Positions 18,312-26,646 of a stretch of DNA of 64,000 bases are shown piece by piece (the stretch's first letter is position 1; every line of letters starts with the position of its first letter). The notes under the pieces are model-generated. The model saw only the letters and a list, made by a program, of their open reading frames with translations. It made no database searches and was not told the origin of the DNA. Both the position numbers and the translations under genes were made by a program. This stretch comes from Oligosphaera ethanolica (GTDB lineage Bacteria > Verrucomicrobiota > Lentisphaeria > Oligosphaerales > Oligosphaeraceae). The DNA is taken from the NCBI RefSeq assembly GCF_030814695.1, contig NZ_JAUSVL010000001.1:5368227-5432226 (forward strand). The letters run 5' to 3'.

Positions 18312-18399
18312 GCAAGATTCCTCGGTCAGGGGTGAGTTACAACACGAACAACTGCAGGCCGACTGCCAGCAACGCTGTGAAATATAACCGGCCGAAAAT

Positions 18400-18432
18400 A
18401 AAAAAAAGCCGGAATCACTAGGATCCCGGCTT
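18400..18432 (-). terminator. Rho-independent terminator of the tRNA-Gly array
   Basis: Read on the minus strand, AAGCCGGGATC pairs with GATTCCGGCTT around a short loop and is followed by a run of T. It lies 4 bp after the last tRNA and 88 bp before the dehydrogenase start. Confidence 0.85.
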
Positions 18433-18436
18433 GATC

Positions 18437-18512
18437 TGGAGCGGGCGAACGGACTCGAACCGTCGACAGCCACCTTGGCAAGGTGGCGCTCTACCAACTG
18501 AGCTACGCCCGC
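18437..18512 (-). tRNA. tRNA-Gly(GCC), copy 3 in transcription order
   Basis: A 76-nt cloverleaf: acceptor GCGGGCG/CGCCCGC, D-arm GCTC/GAGC, anticodon stem CCACC/GGTGG around TTGCCAA (anticodon GCC), T-arm with TTCGAGT, discriminator T, and an encoded CCA. The RNA is identical to the other two copies. Confidence 0.98.
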
Positions 18513-18529
18513 AGACAAAATAACAAAAA

Positions 18530-18605
18530 TGGAGCGGGCGAACGGACTCGAACCGTCGACAGCCACCTTGGCAAGGTGGCGCTCTACCAACTGAGCTACG
18601 CCCGC
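18530..18605 (-). tRNA. tRNA-Gly(GCC), copy 2 in transcription order
   Basis: Same 76-nt cloverleaf with anticodon GCC and encoded CCA. It is separated from its neighbours by 17-nt A/T-rich spacers, so the repeat period is exactly 93 bp. Confidence 0.98.
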
Positions 18606-18622
18606 AGACACAAAAAATAAAA

Positions 18623-18698
18623 TGGAGCGGGCGAACGGACTCGAACCGTCGACAGCCACCTTGGCAAGGTGGCGCTCTACCAACTGAGCTACGCCCGC
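18623..18698 (-). tRNA. tRNA-Gly(GCC), copy 1 in transcription order
   Basis: Same 76-nt cloverleaf with anticodon GCC and encoded CCA. It is the first of three tandem copies that probably form one transcript. Confidence 0.98.
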
Positions 18699-18720
18699 GC
18701 TCTGTCTGCAACGGGTCATT

Positions 18721-18748
18721 ACATTAATGAAGAAAATCCCGTTTGCAA
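18721..18748 (-). promoter_or_regulatory. Candidate sigma70-type promoter of the tRNA array
   Basis: On the minus strand TTGCAA and TAATGT are separated by 16 bases, with the -10-like hexamer ending 22 bases before the first tRNA. The match to consensus is moderate. Confidence 0.4.
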
Positions 18749-19084
18749 ATACCTTCAGCCTTTTTTTCAGCTAAAAATCACCCAAAATAGCCTCACAGCA
18801 ACGGTACTGACGCGGCCGCGCTGATCGCACTGGATGGACGCGGTGACGGCTTGAACACCTGCCAGCAAAGCCAAGGCACTTCCTCGCTATCGCCCAAACC
18901 GCCACCCCGTAGGGGGTTATCCCTTTATTCGCCAATAACCCTATCCACGGACGAAAAGTGCACTATAGTAATAATTCCTTTTTTGCATGATCGTGGTTTA
19001 GCCACAAAAAAACCACGCCATCGACTCTCCGAATAGTCTTGATTCTTATACGTGTATGGCATTCCCCAAACAAAGGAGAACACC
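18749..19084. other. Intergenic region with no recognised gene
   Basis: A 336-bp gap between the tRNA promoter and a pseudopilin. I see AT-rich text and an AGGAG at 19074 serving the next gene, but no gene or repeat. Confidence 0.6.
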
Positions 19085-19786
19085 TTGAAAAATCGCCTTT
19101 TCACCCTGATCGAACTCCTGGTCGTCATCGCTATCATCGCCATCCTGGCCGCCATGCTCCTGCCCGCCCTCAGCAAAGCCCGGGAGAAAGCGCGCAGCAT
19201 CTCCTGCGTCAACAACCTCAAGCAGGTAGCCCTCAACCAAGTCATGTACGCATCGGAAAACGAAGACTTCCTCGCCTTCAATCAGCTTCGTAGCGGCACA
19301 TCCTATGACACTTGGCAAAAGCTGCTCGGCTTTAAGACCAACGACCCAACTCTCTACTGCCCGAGCGGCGCCAAGGTTGCCAACCCCACCGATTACTTCC
19401 GGACCTACGGTATGCCCAATTTCCAACAGGACAGCAATTACAACAACAATACCAACAACAAGAAAACCGAGCTTGGCGATATCTACACCTACACGACCCT
19501 AACCCTCATGTATAACCTCAAGGGTATGAAAGTACCATCGGAAACCATCACTGTCGCCGACACCGCCAGCACCCGCGCCGGCGTCGAAGGCCGCGGTCTC
19601 TGGTACTTCCGCTGCGACAACTTCGCCGAAGACGCCGCCATCGGCCTCCGCCATGGCGACCGCGCTAACTGCGCCTACGCCGACGGTCATGTCGGCAGCC
19701 ACAACCAGGGCGAACTGCGCAGCGGCAAATGCATGGTCAAGGCATTCGTCAGCGCAGGCATCACCAAACTGCCACTTATGCCCTGA
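19085..19786 (+). CDS. Type II secretion/type IV pilin-like prepilin with H-x9-DG motif
   Basis: 233 residues from a TTG at 19085, chosen because AGGAG lies 7 bases upstream and because it gives the short positive leader (KNRLFTLIELLVV...) normal for the family. An ATG at 19052 lacks that spacing. The hydrophobic helix FTLIELLVVIAIIAILAAML is followed by ALSKAREKARSISC and, near the C-terminus, RHGDRANCAYADGHVG, an exact H-x9-DG. The family is hugely expanded in Lentisphaerae and Planctomycetes. The protein should be membrane-inserted, cleaved by prepilin peptidase and displayed outward. Its role is not known. A terminator follows at 19829. Confidence 0.92.
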   Translation: MKNRLFTLIELLVVIAIIAILAAMLLPALSKAREKARSISCVNNLKQVALNQVMYASENEDFLAFNQLRSGTSYDTWQKLLGFKTNDPTLYCPSGAKVANPTDYFRTYGMPNFQQDSNYNNNTNNKKTELGDIYTYTTLTLMYNLKGMKVPSETITVADTASTRAGVEGRGLWYFRCDNFAEDAAIGLRHGDRANCAYADGHVGSHNQGELRSGKCMVKAFVSAGITKLPLMP

Positions 19787-19828
19787 ACAATGCTGAAGCC
19801 CGAGAGCTGAAGCACTATCATCGACAGC

Positions 19829-19857
19829 AAAGCCACGGCCAATCACCGTGGCTTTTT
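19829..19857 (+). terminator. Rho-independent terminator after the pseudopilin gene
   Basis: AAAGCCACGG pairs with CCGTGGCTTT around a 7-base loop and is followed by a short T run. It begins 43 bp after the stop. Confidence 0.9.
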
Positions 19858-19900
19858 GCTTTGCCGCCCCGTCCCCGAAACAAATCGGTAATACACTGCC

Positions 19901-19980
19901 TAATCTGCAGATCACCAAGGAATCTGCATTTTTCTGCGCTAATCTGCGTAATCTGCAGTTAAATTAAGAAATCTGCGGAT
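19901..19980. repeat. Short degenerate repeat of TAATCTGCG/ATCTGCAG units
   Basis: About seven imperfect copies of a 9-10 bp unit (AATCTGC plus 2-3 bases) occur here. The same text is part of the 203-bp repeats at 14200-14730. Confidence 0.7.
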
Positions 19981-20026
19981 AAAACAACTTGCCGCCATGT
20001 CGCGTCGCCCATACAGGAGTCCTACT

Positions 20027-23000
20027 ATGCTGAAAACCGTCCTCGGCGCCCTATTTATTGCCGCCTTAAGTCTGTCCGCGCAGCCACGGGTCGTCGCCAC
20101 GCGTTTTGCCGCACCGGACTTACCGGTGGCCGACGCCGTCTTCGTGCCCCCGGCCGAAGTCGCAGCCGGCAGCGACTGCGCGCCGGCTCTACAGCGCGCC
20201 ATTGACGACCTCGCCGCGCGCGGCGGCGGCACGCTTTTCCTGCCTGCGGCGCGGTACGCAATCAACTCGCCGATCGTGGTGAAGGAAGGCGTTGTCCTGC
20301 GCGGTGACAATCCCCGGCCGGCAGCGGCCGAATTCGGCACTCTCTTCGTGATCCGCCACGAGCAAGCCGGCGAGGCCACCCCGCCAACCTTCGGCCTCCA
20401 GCGCGGCAGCGGCCTGCGCGAACTGGTCTTCTGGTATCCCGAACAACGTTTGGATACGCCCCGGCCCTACCCGTGGACCATCGCCACCACGGCGGCGCAT
20501 GCCGGCAACAACCAGAGCATCATCAACTGTACGCTGGTCAACCCCTACCGCGCCATCAAAATCGGCGACCATTTCAACGAACTGCATACCATCCGCAATG
20601 TCCGCCTCAGTCCGCTTCATACCGGTATCGAAATCGATAGCGTCACTGACATCGGCCGCCTCGACAATGTCCGCATCGATCTCGCCGTCTGGACGGCCTC
20701 CGGCCTGCCCGGCGCACCACCGACCGCCGACAACGCCACCGAGCCGCCGCTCGCACGTCTTGGCGTGACCGGCGTGGACATTGGCCGTTCCGACTGGGAG
20801 TACATCTACGACCTGCAGATACGCGGCGTGGCCACCGGCCTGCGCTTCCGCAAGGGCTTGCGCGGCAGCACCAACGCCGTGATGGCTTACTGCCGTATCG
20901 ACGACTGCGACACCGCCCTGGAACTCAACGAGCTCAATGGCGTCGGTCTCTCCGCCTACAACTGCGACTTCAGTGGCCGCAAACACGCCGTTCTGGGCAG
21001 TGAGCGCTTCACGACTGTCGTGCAATTCCACTCCTGCCGTTTCTCCAGCCCGGCTCGCGCCATCCAGCTCAGCGGCGGCGGTACGCTCTCCAACCAGCGC
21101 TGCCAGCTCCTCAGCGGCTCTTGCCAGGCCGACGCCGGCCAGCTCGTGATGATCCAATGCGACGCCGACGCTTACAAGCCACAAATCACCTTCGGCGCCG
21201 CCGTGAAGCGCTGGCGCGTCCTCGGCGGCACTCTTGCCCTGTCCGGCCAAGTCCAGAACCTTGCTGCGCAAGCCGACTGGGTTCTCGCGCCCATCCCCGA
21301 CGCCTTGCAGACGCCGGCCCTGCCACCACTCTGCCCGCCCGGACACGACCGCCACATGAGCTTCCCGGCGGACACGCCGCTGGTCCTCGTCACGGATTTC
21401 GGCGCCGACAGCGCTCTTGAGGACAACGGCCCGGCCTTCCAACGCGCTCTCGACCACGCCGGCAGCCTTGGTCGACCAGTAGTGGTCTATGCTCCGGCCG
21501 GCCTCTACGCCTTCCGTAGCGACCTGCTGATTCCCAGCCAGGTCGAATTGCGCGGCTCTTTTGCCGTGCCACATCACACGGTCTCCGCCGGCACGGTCTT
21601 GATGATTAACCATGGTCAGGGCGACGATGCCGGCCGGCCCTTCCTATCCCTGCAAAGCCAGGCCGGTTTGCGCGGCCTGACCTGCTGGTATCCCCAGCAG
21701 CGCGCCAGCGCACCCGTGCCCTACCCGTGGACCATCCGCACCCTCGGCCCGCAGTGCTGGCTTGTCGATGTCACCGTCGGCAACGCCTGGCAAGCCGCCG
21801 ACATGGCCAGCCATGACGCCACCGGCACTATCGTCGACTACCTCGCCGGTGCCATGTTCCGCCGCGGTATCGCCATCGCCAGCGCCGACAACACGCAGAT
21901 CCGCGACCTCCAATTCAATCCCCACTACGCCAACCGCCTGCACGCATCACTCCCGCGCGCCGAACAGCCCAATCGCGAAACCATCCAGGCCTGCATCGAC
22001 TTCCAGCGCGCCAACCTCGAAGGAATCACCATTCGCGACAGCCGCGACCTGCTCCTGCGCGGCAATTTCCTCTACGCCGCCAAGGACGGCATCGCCTTCC
22101 GCGGCCACTGCCAAGCCGACATTCTCATGCAGGGCGTCGATACGGCCTGGCACGCCGCCGTGCTCGCCAACGACTCCGCTGATACCAGCCTGCGCTTCGC
22201 ACTTGCCCAGCTCGTGCCCCTCGGCAACCAGAATATCGCCGCCATCGTCAGCACCAGCGACTTCGCCGGCGAGGCAATCTTCCTCAATTCGCAGTTCTGG
22301 GCCGGCAATGGCACGGCCCAACTTGACGGCCCGGGACGCATCCGCCTGGAGCAGTTTAACAGCCTCACCGGACCAGTCGTGGTGAACAACGGCCACTGCC
22401 ACTTGAGCACGGCACTGCTCAACAACAGCGTCAAAGGCAAGGTCGTCGCCAGCGGCCAACAACAATCACTGTCCATGCTCGCACCAATATCTTCACGCGG
22501 AGCCTTCCCCTACGAGGTCCCCGCCGGCAGCCCCCTGCGCGTCTTCGCCATGTCCAATCAGCTGCCGCCAATACTACCCGAAAATGCCGACGCGCTCCCC
22601 ACTAGTTTCCACAGTGACTGCGAAAATGCCGACCAGCCGCCTTTTACCGCCGACACGATCGCCACTCCCGGCGGCGGGCGGCGCAATGTCCGCGACCTGA
22701 ACTGCCGCATCGTCGCCCGCGATGACGCCCAATCCGGCCGCCACGCTATCATCCTCCAGGGCGTCGCCGACAGCCCCGACTACGCCTTCGCCTACTGCCA
22801 GCTCTACAACGGCCCCATCGCCGTTATGCCCGACACCGTCCTCAGCTACTGGATCAAGCCCCTCAGCCAGCTCGGCCTCTGCAGTGGCATCGATCTGAGC
22901 TTCACCAACGGCATGGTCCTGCGCGATATGGGTGTCAAAGACAGCCTCGGCCGCAGTACCCACGTCTCCACCCCCAAGGGCCCCATCAACCAATGGACCC

Positions 23001-23407
23001 AGGTCAGCGTCAATCTCGGCCAGTCCAGCGCCTGCGGTCTCGTCATTGACAAAATCATGCTCGCCTACGACTCCCGTCAAGGCAGCGGCGACATCGCTGT
23101 CCTCGTCGATGACATCGCCATCACCACCACCCTCCCCCCAGCCTGCTGGCACACCCAAATCAGCCCACCATCGGGTAGCTACCCTGCCGGCACCTCAGTC
23201 AGCATCGATAACCCCAGCGGCCTGCCTATCCATTACACCCTCGACGGCAGCAACCCCACCGCCCAGTCGCCCGCCTTCCACGGTTCGCTGACCCTCCCCG
23301 CCGGCAGCTGCGAATTCCGCTGCGCGTTCATTATCACCGACAATGCCGACAATGCCAACAACGCCAAGGCCGCCGTCATGGCCCGCTTCTACATCATCAC
23401 CCCGTGA
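20027..23407 (+). CDS. Large secreted protein with two pectate-lyase-like beta-helix regions
   Basis: 1126 residues from the ATG at 20027 (AGGAG upstream). That start gives a signal peptide, MLKTVLGALFIAALSLSAQ. Two successive Pectate_lyase_3-like regions start with the same motif: DCAPALQRAIDDLAARGGGT (about 50) and GPAFQRALDHAGSLGRPVVV (about 480). Each is followed by parallel beta-helix rungs and a shared PYPWTI segment, so the protein looks internally duplicated. After about residue 850 a jelly-roll-like region leads to a C-terminal chitobiase-type domain (PSGSYPAGTSVSI, IHYTLDGSNPTAQSP). It likely binds or cleaves a polysaccharide outside the cell. No catalytic residues can be assigned. 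Confidence 0.85.
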   Translation: MLKTVLGALFIAALSLSAQPRVVATRFAAPDLPVADAVFVPPAEVAAGSDCAPALQRAIDDLAARGGGTLFLPAARYAINSPIVVKEGVVLRGDNPRPAAAEFGTLFVIRHEQAGEATPPTFGLQRGSGLRELVFWYPEQRLDTPRPYPWTIATTAAHAGNNQSIINCTLVNPYRAIKIGDHFNELHTIRNVRLSPLHTGIEIDSVTDIGRLDNVRIDLAVWTASGLPGAPPTADNATEPPLARLGVTGVDIGRSDWEYIYDLQIRGVATGLRFRKGLRGSTNAVMAYCRIDDCDTALELNELNGVGLSAYNCDFSGRKHAVLGSERFTTVVQFHSCRFSSPARAIQLSGGGTLSNQRCQLLSGSCQADAGQLVMIQCDADAYKPQITFGAAVKRWRVLGGTLALSGQVQNLAAQADWVLAPIPDALQTPALPPLCPPGHDRHMSFPADTPLVLVTDFGADSALEDNGPAFQRALDHAGSLGRPVVVYAPAGLYAFRSDLLIPSQVELRGSFAVPHHTVSAGTVLMINHGQGDDAGRPFLSLQSQAGLRGLTCWYPQQRASAPVPYPWTIRTLGPQCWLVDVTVGNAWQAADMASHDATGTIVDYLAGAMFRRGIAIASADNTQIRDLQFNPHYANRLHASLPRAEQPNRETIQACIDFQRANLEGITIRDSRDLLLRGNFLYAAKDGIAFRGHCQADILMQGVDTAWHAAVLANDSADTSLRFALAQLVPLGNQNIAAIVSTSDFAGEAIFLNSQFWAGNGTAQLDGPGRIRLEQFNSLTGPVVVNNGHCHLSTALLNNSVKGKVVASGQQQSLSMLAPISSRGAFPYEVPAGSPLRVFAMSNQLPPILPENADALPTSFHSDCENADQPPFTADTIATPGGGRRNVRDLNCRIVARDDAQSGRHAIILQGVADSPDYAFAYCQLYNGPIAVMPDTVLSYWIKPLSQLGLCSGIDLSFTNGMVLRDMGVKDSLGRSTHVSTPKGPINQWTQVSVNLGQSSACGLVIDKIMLAYDSRQGSGDIAVLVDDIAITTTLPPACWHTQISPPSGSYPAGTSVSIDNPSGLPIHYTLDGSNPTAQSPAFHGSLTLPAGSCEFRCAFIITDNADNANNAKAAVMARFYIITP

Positions 23408-23687
23408 CCCGGACAGGAACCAACTGCCTAATCCGCAAATGACAGCGCCCCCACCCCGCACCGCCAGCCGCCTTGACTGTGCTCTTTTTCGCGGCTTGCT
23501 GTCGTTGGTGAAAATCTTTACTATCTGGCAGTTATCCTTTAAGAATGCGAAACCAGCGCGCCACCAGCTTGGTCCAAGCACACGTCTCCGATCGCCGCGC
23601 CTCGGGAGAAAATACTGTCATCGCTCAGCCATTGATAATTAAACGGTAGAGCAACATGCGGCCCTAGGCGCGCCCGTCTCCCAGCCG
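23408..23687. other. Intergenic region with no recognised gene
   Basis: A 280-bp gap between the beta-helix gene and the left end of the insertion sequence. No gene, terminator or repeat was recognised. Confidence 0.5.
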
Positions 23688-23740
23688 TGGCGCGGGCTTC
23701 CAGCCCGCGCCCTGGACTTTGGACAATCTTGCACGGACTC

Positions 23741-25099
23741 CTACGCAACGTCCGGTGCTGATTTTTTTCCCTCCGCCAGCTCGCTTTGCATTAAACGCAC
23801 CAGATCGCGCAGGGATGGACGGGTGACCGGGTCGTTTCGCCACCGTTCTCGCGTTGGGAATGCCTCGTTTCGCTTGTCATCGTAGAGTCGTATGCTTGCC
23901 AGAAGCAAAGCGGCATAGCAAGCCGAGATGAAAGCGGGCACTTTAGCTACTGAATCTTTGTTCCACACCTGGGCTTTGCCAATGCCAAGTATTGCTTTCT
24001 GGTCTCGAAAGCTGACTTCGATCTCCCAGCGAAGCAAGTAAGCCCTTATAGCCTGTTCGATCGTGATCTTGTTTATGGCACCGGTTACGACCAGGAAGGC
24101 AGGCTGCCGATAGAGAGTGCGCCCATTCTTGGTCAGACGATAGGGAAAAGGCTTAATGACTATGAGATTACAGGGCTGATCGTGGGTCGCACCCGGCCAC
24201 CTGACGTTTTGGACGCACTTGTAATGCACGGCAAGTTTACGTCCGTGCTTGAATACCTCCATGGTCCGCGTTTCGTAGTTGTCGCTGGCAAGAATATCCT
24301 TGGGTGAAGGCAGACGTTGGCCGTACTTGCGATTGCCTTTGCGTTGTTCGGGGCAAAGAGGCTCGACAAAGACCGTGTCCTTCCTCGCTCGCGCGACGAT
24401 CACGGTGTTGTGAGGAGGATCAGTCAGGAAACAGCTGTTGGCAAAACTGCCGTCGGCGCTTTGGATAAGGACACGGTCGTAACCGCCAGGTATTGCGTCG
24501 ATTGCCCCACGAAGGGAAAAAAGCTGCTGGCGACCGCGCACACTCATGTTGTGCTTTTTCTTCTCTTCCTTCAGTATCTGTTCCTCCTCCGGACTTGTCA
24601 CTTTTCCAGCCTTGACCGGTGGTGCGTGTCTGAACGCCACGGGTACGGCTCGACTGGAGTTGGGATCAGAGCCGTGGCACATGATGGTCGTTTCCAGATA
24701 GCGCTGGCCAATGACCAGATTGACATGAAACGGGGGGCTGATAGGGTCCCGGGCGTAAGCAGTACCGGGGATTTTTTTGCCGGTCTTGCGCACGAGCGTA
24801 TCGTCGATGGCGGAAATGATGGGGTCGTAGACTGGGCAGAGACTGACGGCCTCCTGGATAATGGGCCCGAATATGCCTTCACAGTCCCATTTACTCCGGG
24901 AGAAAAGTTTATAGAACGCGCTCCAGTGGAACACCATATCTAGAAAGTTAATGGCGCTGGTTATGGTTTTTGGATGACTGGCGCCCAAAAGGCCGATGCC
25001 TATCGTGACAAATCGCTTTCGTGACCGAACATCCTTGATGCCCACGCTCAGAGTCGCCAAAAAAGCACGCAACCACACAAGCAGCGATTTGTTTTCCAT
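23741..25099 (-). CDS. IS4-like DDE transposase
   Basis: 452 residues. The DDE core is visible as AIDDTLVRKTGKK (first Asp), IQSADGSFAN (second Asp) and YLLRWEIEVSFRDQKAILG, which resembles the YREK region with the catalytic Glu. Length and motif order fit the IS4/IS701-type group, but the exact family cannot be fixed. The start ATG lies 2 bp after the stop of the upstream small gene, with GAGGAGG inside that gene, so translation is probably coupled. The gene appears intact. Confidence 0.88.
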   Translation of the reverse strand: MENKSLLVWLRAFLATLSVGIKDVRSRKRFVTIGIGLLGASHPKTITSAINFLDMVFHWSAFYKLFSRSKWDCEGIFGPIIQEAVSLCPVYDPIISAIDDTLVRKTGKKIPGTAYARDPISPPFHVNLVIGQRYLETTIMCHGSDPNSSRAVPVAFRHAPPVKAGKVTSPEEEQILKEEKKKHNMSVRGRQQLFSLRGAIDAIPGGYDRVLIQSADGSFANSCFLTDPPHNTVIVARARKDTVFVEPLCPEQRKGNRKYGQRLPSPKDILASDNYETRTMEVFKHGRKLAVHYKCVQNVRWPGATHDQPCNLIVIKPFPYRLTKNGRTLYRQPAFLVVTGAINKITIEQAIRAYLLRWEIEVSFRDQKAILGIGKAQVWNKDSVAKVPAFISACYAALLLASIRLYDDKRNEAFPTRERWRNDPVTRPSLRDLVRLMQSELAEGKKSAPDVA

Positions 25100-25101
25100 G
25101 G

Positions 25102-25449
25102 CTAATCGTCCTCCTCTTGGTCCAGCAGTGCAAATTCGTTGCGTCCTGTACGCCGGAACGTGTGTCCGTCGAGAACCTTCTTGGTCATCGCCGACACGAT
25201 GGACTCGCGACGCAGCTTCACGCCATGGCGCTTCTGCACGCGGTCAAGGATCTCATTGATGTGAAGAGGCTCCCCCGCTTCTCGGAGTATATCGCTAACT
25301 AGTAACATGTTAGATCTTTTTCCGGCTGCCTTTCGGTTCGCTTCCAGGCGACCGTCCAAACCTTTGGCCGAGCGCAATGCCTTTAGTCCGGATTCAAGCA
25401 TTGTTTCCAAGACATTACAGAGATCGTTGCTGCTGATTTCTTTTGCCAT
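25102..25449 (-). CDS. HARE-HTH/winged-helix-like protein encoded in the insertion sequence
   Basis: 115 residues. The C-terminal half (LLVSDILREAGEPLHINEIL...RRESIVSAMTKK...FRRTGRNEFALL) matches the pattern of HARE-HTH winged-helix domains found in RNA polymerase delta, ASXL proteins and restriction-linked proteins. The N-terminal 50 residues are helical and charged. It is the first gene of the element and is immediately followed by the transposase, so it may bind the ends or regulate transposition. This is inference. Start ATG has AGGAAGGG upstream. A host origin is unlikely because both inverted repeats enclose it. Confidence 0.7.
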   Translation of the reverse strand: MAKEISSNDLCNVLETMLESGLKALRSAKGLDGRLEANRKAAGKRSNMLLVSDILREAGEPLHINEILDRVQKRHGVKLRRESIVSAMTKKVLDGHTFRRTGRNEFALLDQEEDD

Positions 25450-25650
25450 ACCCGTAGCCCTTCCTTGTTGTGACCAGACACGCCAGCATTCAAGCTACGG
25501 GTAGCATAATACGGAGTAGGTAGAATGCAAATTAATTTTTAGATTTATTTTTAAACAAAAAAAATTGTCCAAAGTCCAGGGCGCGGGCTTCCAGCCCGCG
25601 CCGTCGCAAGAAGCCAGCAAACGTCCACTCGCGCGCCCGACATCCCAGGC

Positions 25651-25676
25651 CGCGAAGCGGCAGAAGCGCTGAAAGC
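25651..25676. repeat. 26-bp dispersed repeat, copy 1
   Basis: CGCGAAGCGGCAGAAGCGCT plus GAAAGC is identical to 35285-35310. It contains small stems of the GCG/CGC type. Confidence 0.8.
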
Positions 25677-25706
25677 AAAAGGCTGCAGGAAAGCCTGTTA
25701 TCAACG

Positions 25707-25904
25707 ACTCCTATGAAACTTGCTGCCTGGTTAGCCTCCCATATGTGCGGCGACTGGCCGTGGGTTTCCGGCAAATTGTCCCAGCGGAGCGCCGGGTTGT
25801 ACACTCCTATGAAACTTGCTGCCTGGTTAGCCTCCCATATGTGCGGCGACTGGCCGTGGGTTTCCGGCAAATTGTCCCAGCGAAGCGCCGGGGTGTACAC
25901 TGAC
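25707..25904. repeat. Tandem pair of 96-bp units of the composite repeat
   Basis: Two copies start with ACTCCTATGAAACTTGCTGC at 25707 and 25803 and differ at only a few positions. Each holds GGCCGTGGGTTTCCGGCAAA and ends with the AGCGCCGGG hairpin arm and TGTACACT. Confidence 0.9.
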
Positions 25905-25910
25905 TGATTA

Positions 25911-26142
25911 CGTCTCGCGGCCGTGGAGTGGGCGTCTCGCCCACTCCGACAAGACGGCTCAGTAAACCGTCCTCGTCATCCACGCCGACCGTACCCGGCC
26001 CGTCTCCCCCGCCGCATGAGTGGTTACTTCTATGAAACTAGCCGCCTAGTTAGCCTCCCATATGTGCGGTGGCGGGCCGTGGGTTTCCGGCAAATTGTCC
26101 CCGGTGTTTTCCCCACCGGGGTGGTTGCTGACCAATTACAAA
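25911..26142. repeat. Composite hairpin-rich interspersed repeat, copy 2
   Basis: It carries the GAGTGGGCG hairpin, the constant CCGTCCTCGTCATCCACGCC segment, a CCTATGAAA-type junction (here TTCTATGAAACTAGCC), the CCGTGGGTTTCCGG segment and the CCCCGGTG/CACCGGGG stem, in the same order as at 2686 and 57589. The 140 bp between this and oadG show no other feature. Confidence 0.9.
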
Positions 26143-26284
26143 AAAACCTGGCAAAAGCATCCCTTTTGTGTCGCAAAGTCGCTATTCCGGCTTATATTTG
26201 TTGGGACTTTTTTTACCGTTATGAGATCAATCTGCCATTTCATCCGCCGGCAACCCAACATAACAACAGCAAAGGACGTCCCCC

Positions 26285-26560
26285 ATGAACGCCAATGATC
26301 TGAATCTTATCATCAGCAGCCTCATTCTCCTCGTTGCCGGCATGGGCATGACCTTTGTTTTTCTGATTGTCTTGGTCTGGTGCACCAACATCAGCTCCAA
26401 GGTCACGGCGCATTTCAGTCATCTGCTGCCAGACCCCACGCCGAAGAAAGCCCCGGCCAAGGCCGCTGCCAAAGCCCCGGCCGCCGCAACCAACGCCAGT
26501 GATGACGGCGAACTCATCGCCGTAATCAGCGCTGCCATCCAACACCGCCTGGGGAAATAA
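26285..26560 (+). CDS. oadG: Oxaloacetate decarboxylase gamma subunit-like protein
   Basis: 91 residues. One membrane helix (about 8-33, LIISSLILLVAGMGMTFVFL) is followed by a short linker, an Ala/Pro/Lys-rich hinge (about 55-72) and a C-terminal ELIAVISAAIQHRLGK, the classic ending of OadG/MmdD-type small subunits. It assembles and stabilises the Na+-pumping decarboxylase in the membrane. AAGGA lies 9 bases upstream of the ATG. It is the first gene of oadG-oadA-oadB, with an 86-bp gap before oadA. It could equally serve a methylmalonyl-CoA decarboxylase, but the oadA neighbour favours oxaloacetate. Confidence 0.9.
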   Translation: MNANDLNLIISSLILLVAGMGMTFVFLIVLVWCTNISSKVTAHFSHLLPDPTPKKAPAKAAAKAPAAATNASDDGELIAVISAAIQHRLGK

Positions 26561-26646
26561 CTCCTTTTCTTGATCCCATCAGTACCTCGTTATATACACA
26601 TCCCTGCACCCAGAACGCAACCTCACAACCCCACAGGAACACCGTG

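Larger units (their letters stand above)
23688..25602 (-). mobile_element. Two-gene insertion sequence (IS4-like transposase plus HARE-HTH-like protein)
   Basis: The two genes are bounded by 39-bp inverted repeats (23688-23726 and 25564-25602) that match perfectly except for the three loop bases of an internal hairpin. The outer part of each repeat is itself a stem, GGCGCGGGCT/AGCCCGCGCC, and the inner part is CTGGACTTTGGACAAT. The transposase stop is 14 bp from the left repeat. I see no clear target duplication. GC content is lower than in the host genes. The exact ends are inferred. Confidence 0.7.

Noticed and set aside
18418..18719. Open frame with the repeated text AGVAQLVERHLAKVAVDGSS
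   Set aside because: It is the translation of the three tandem tRNA-Gly genes, a well-known artefact.
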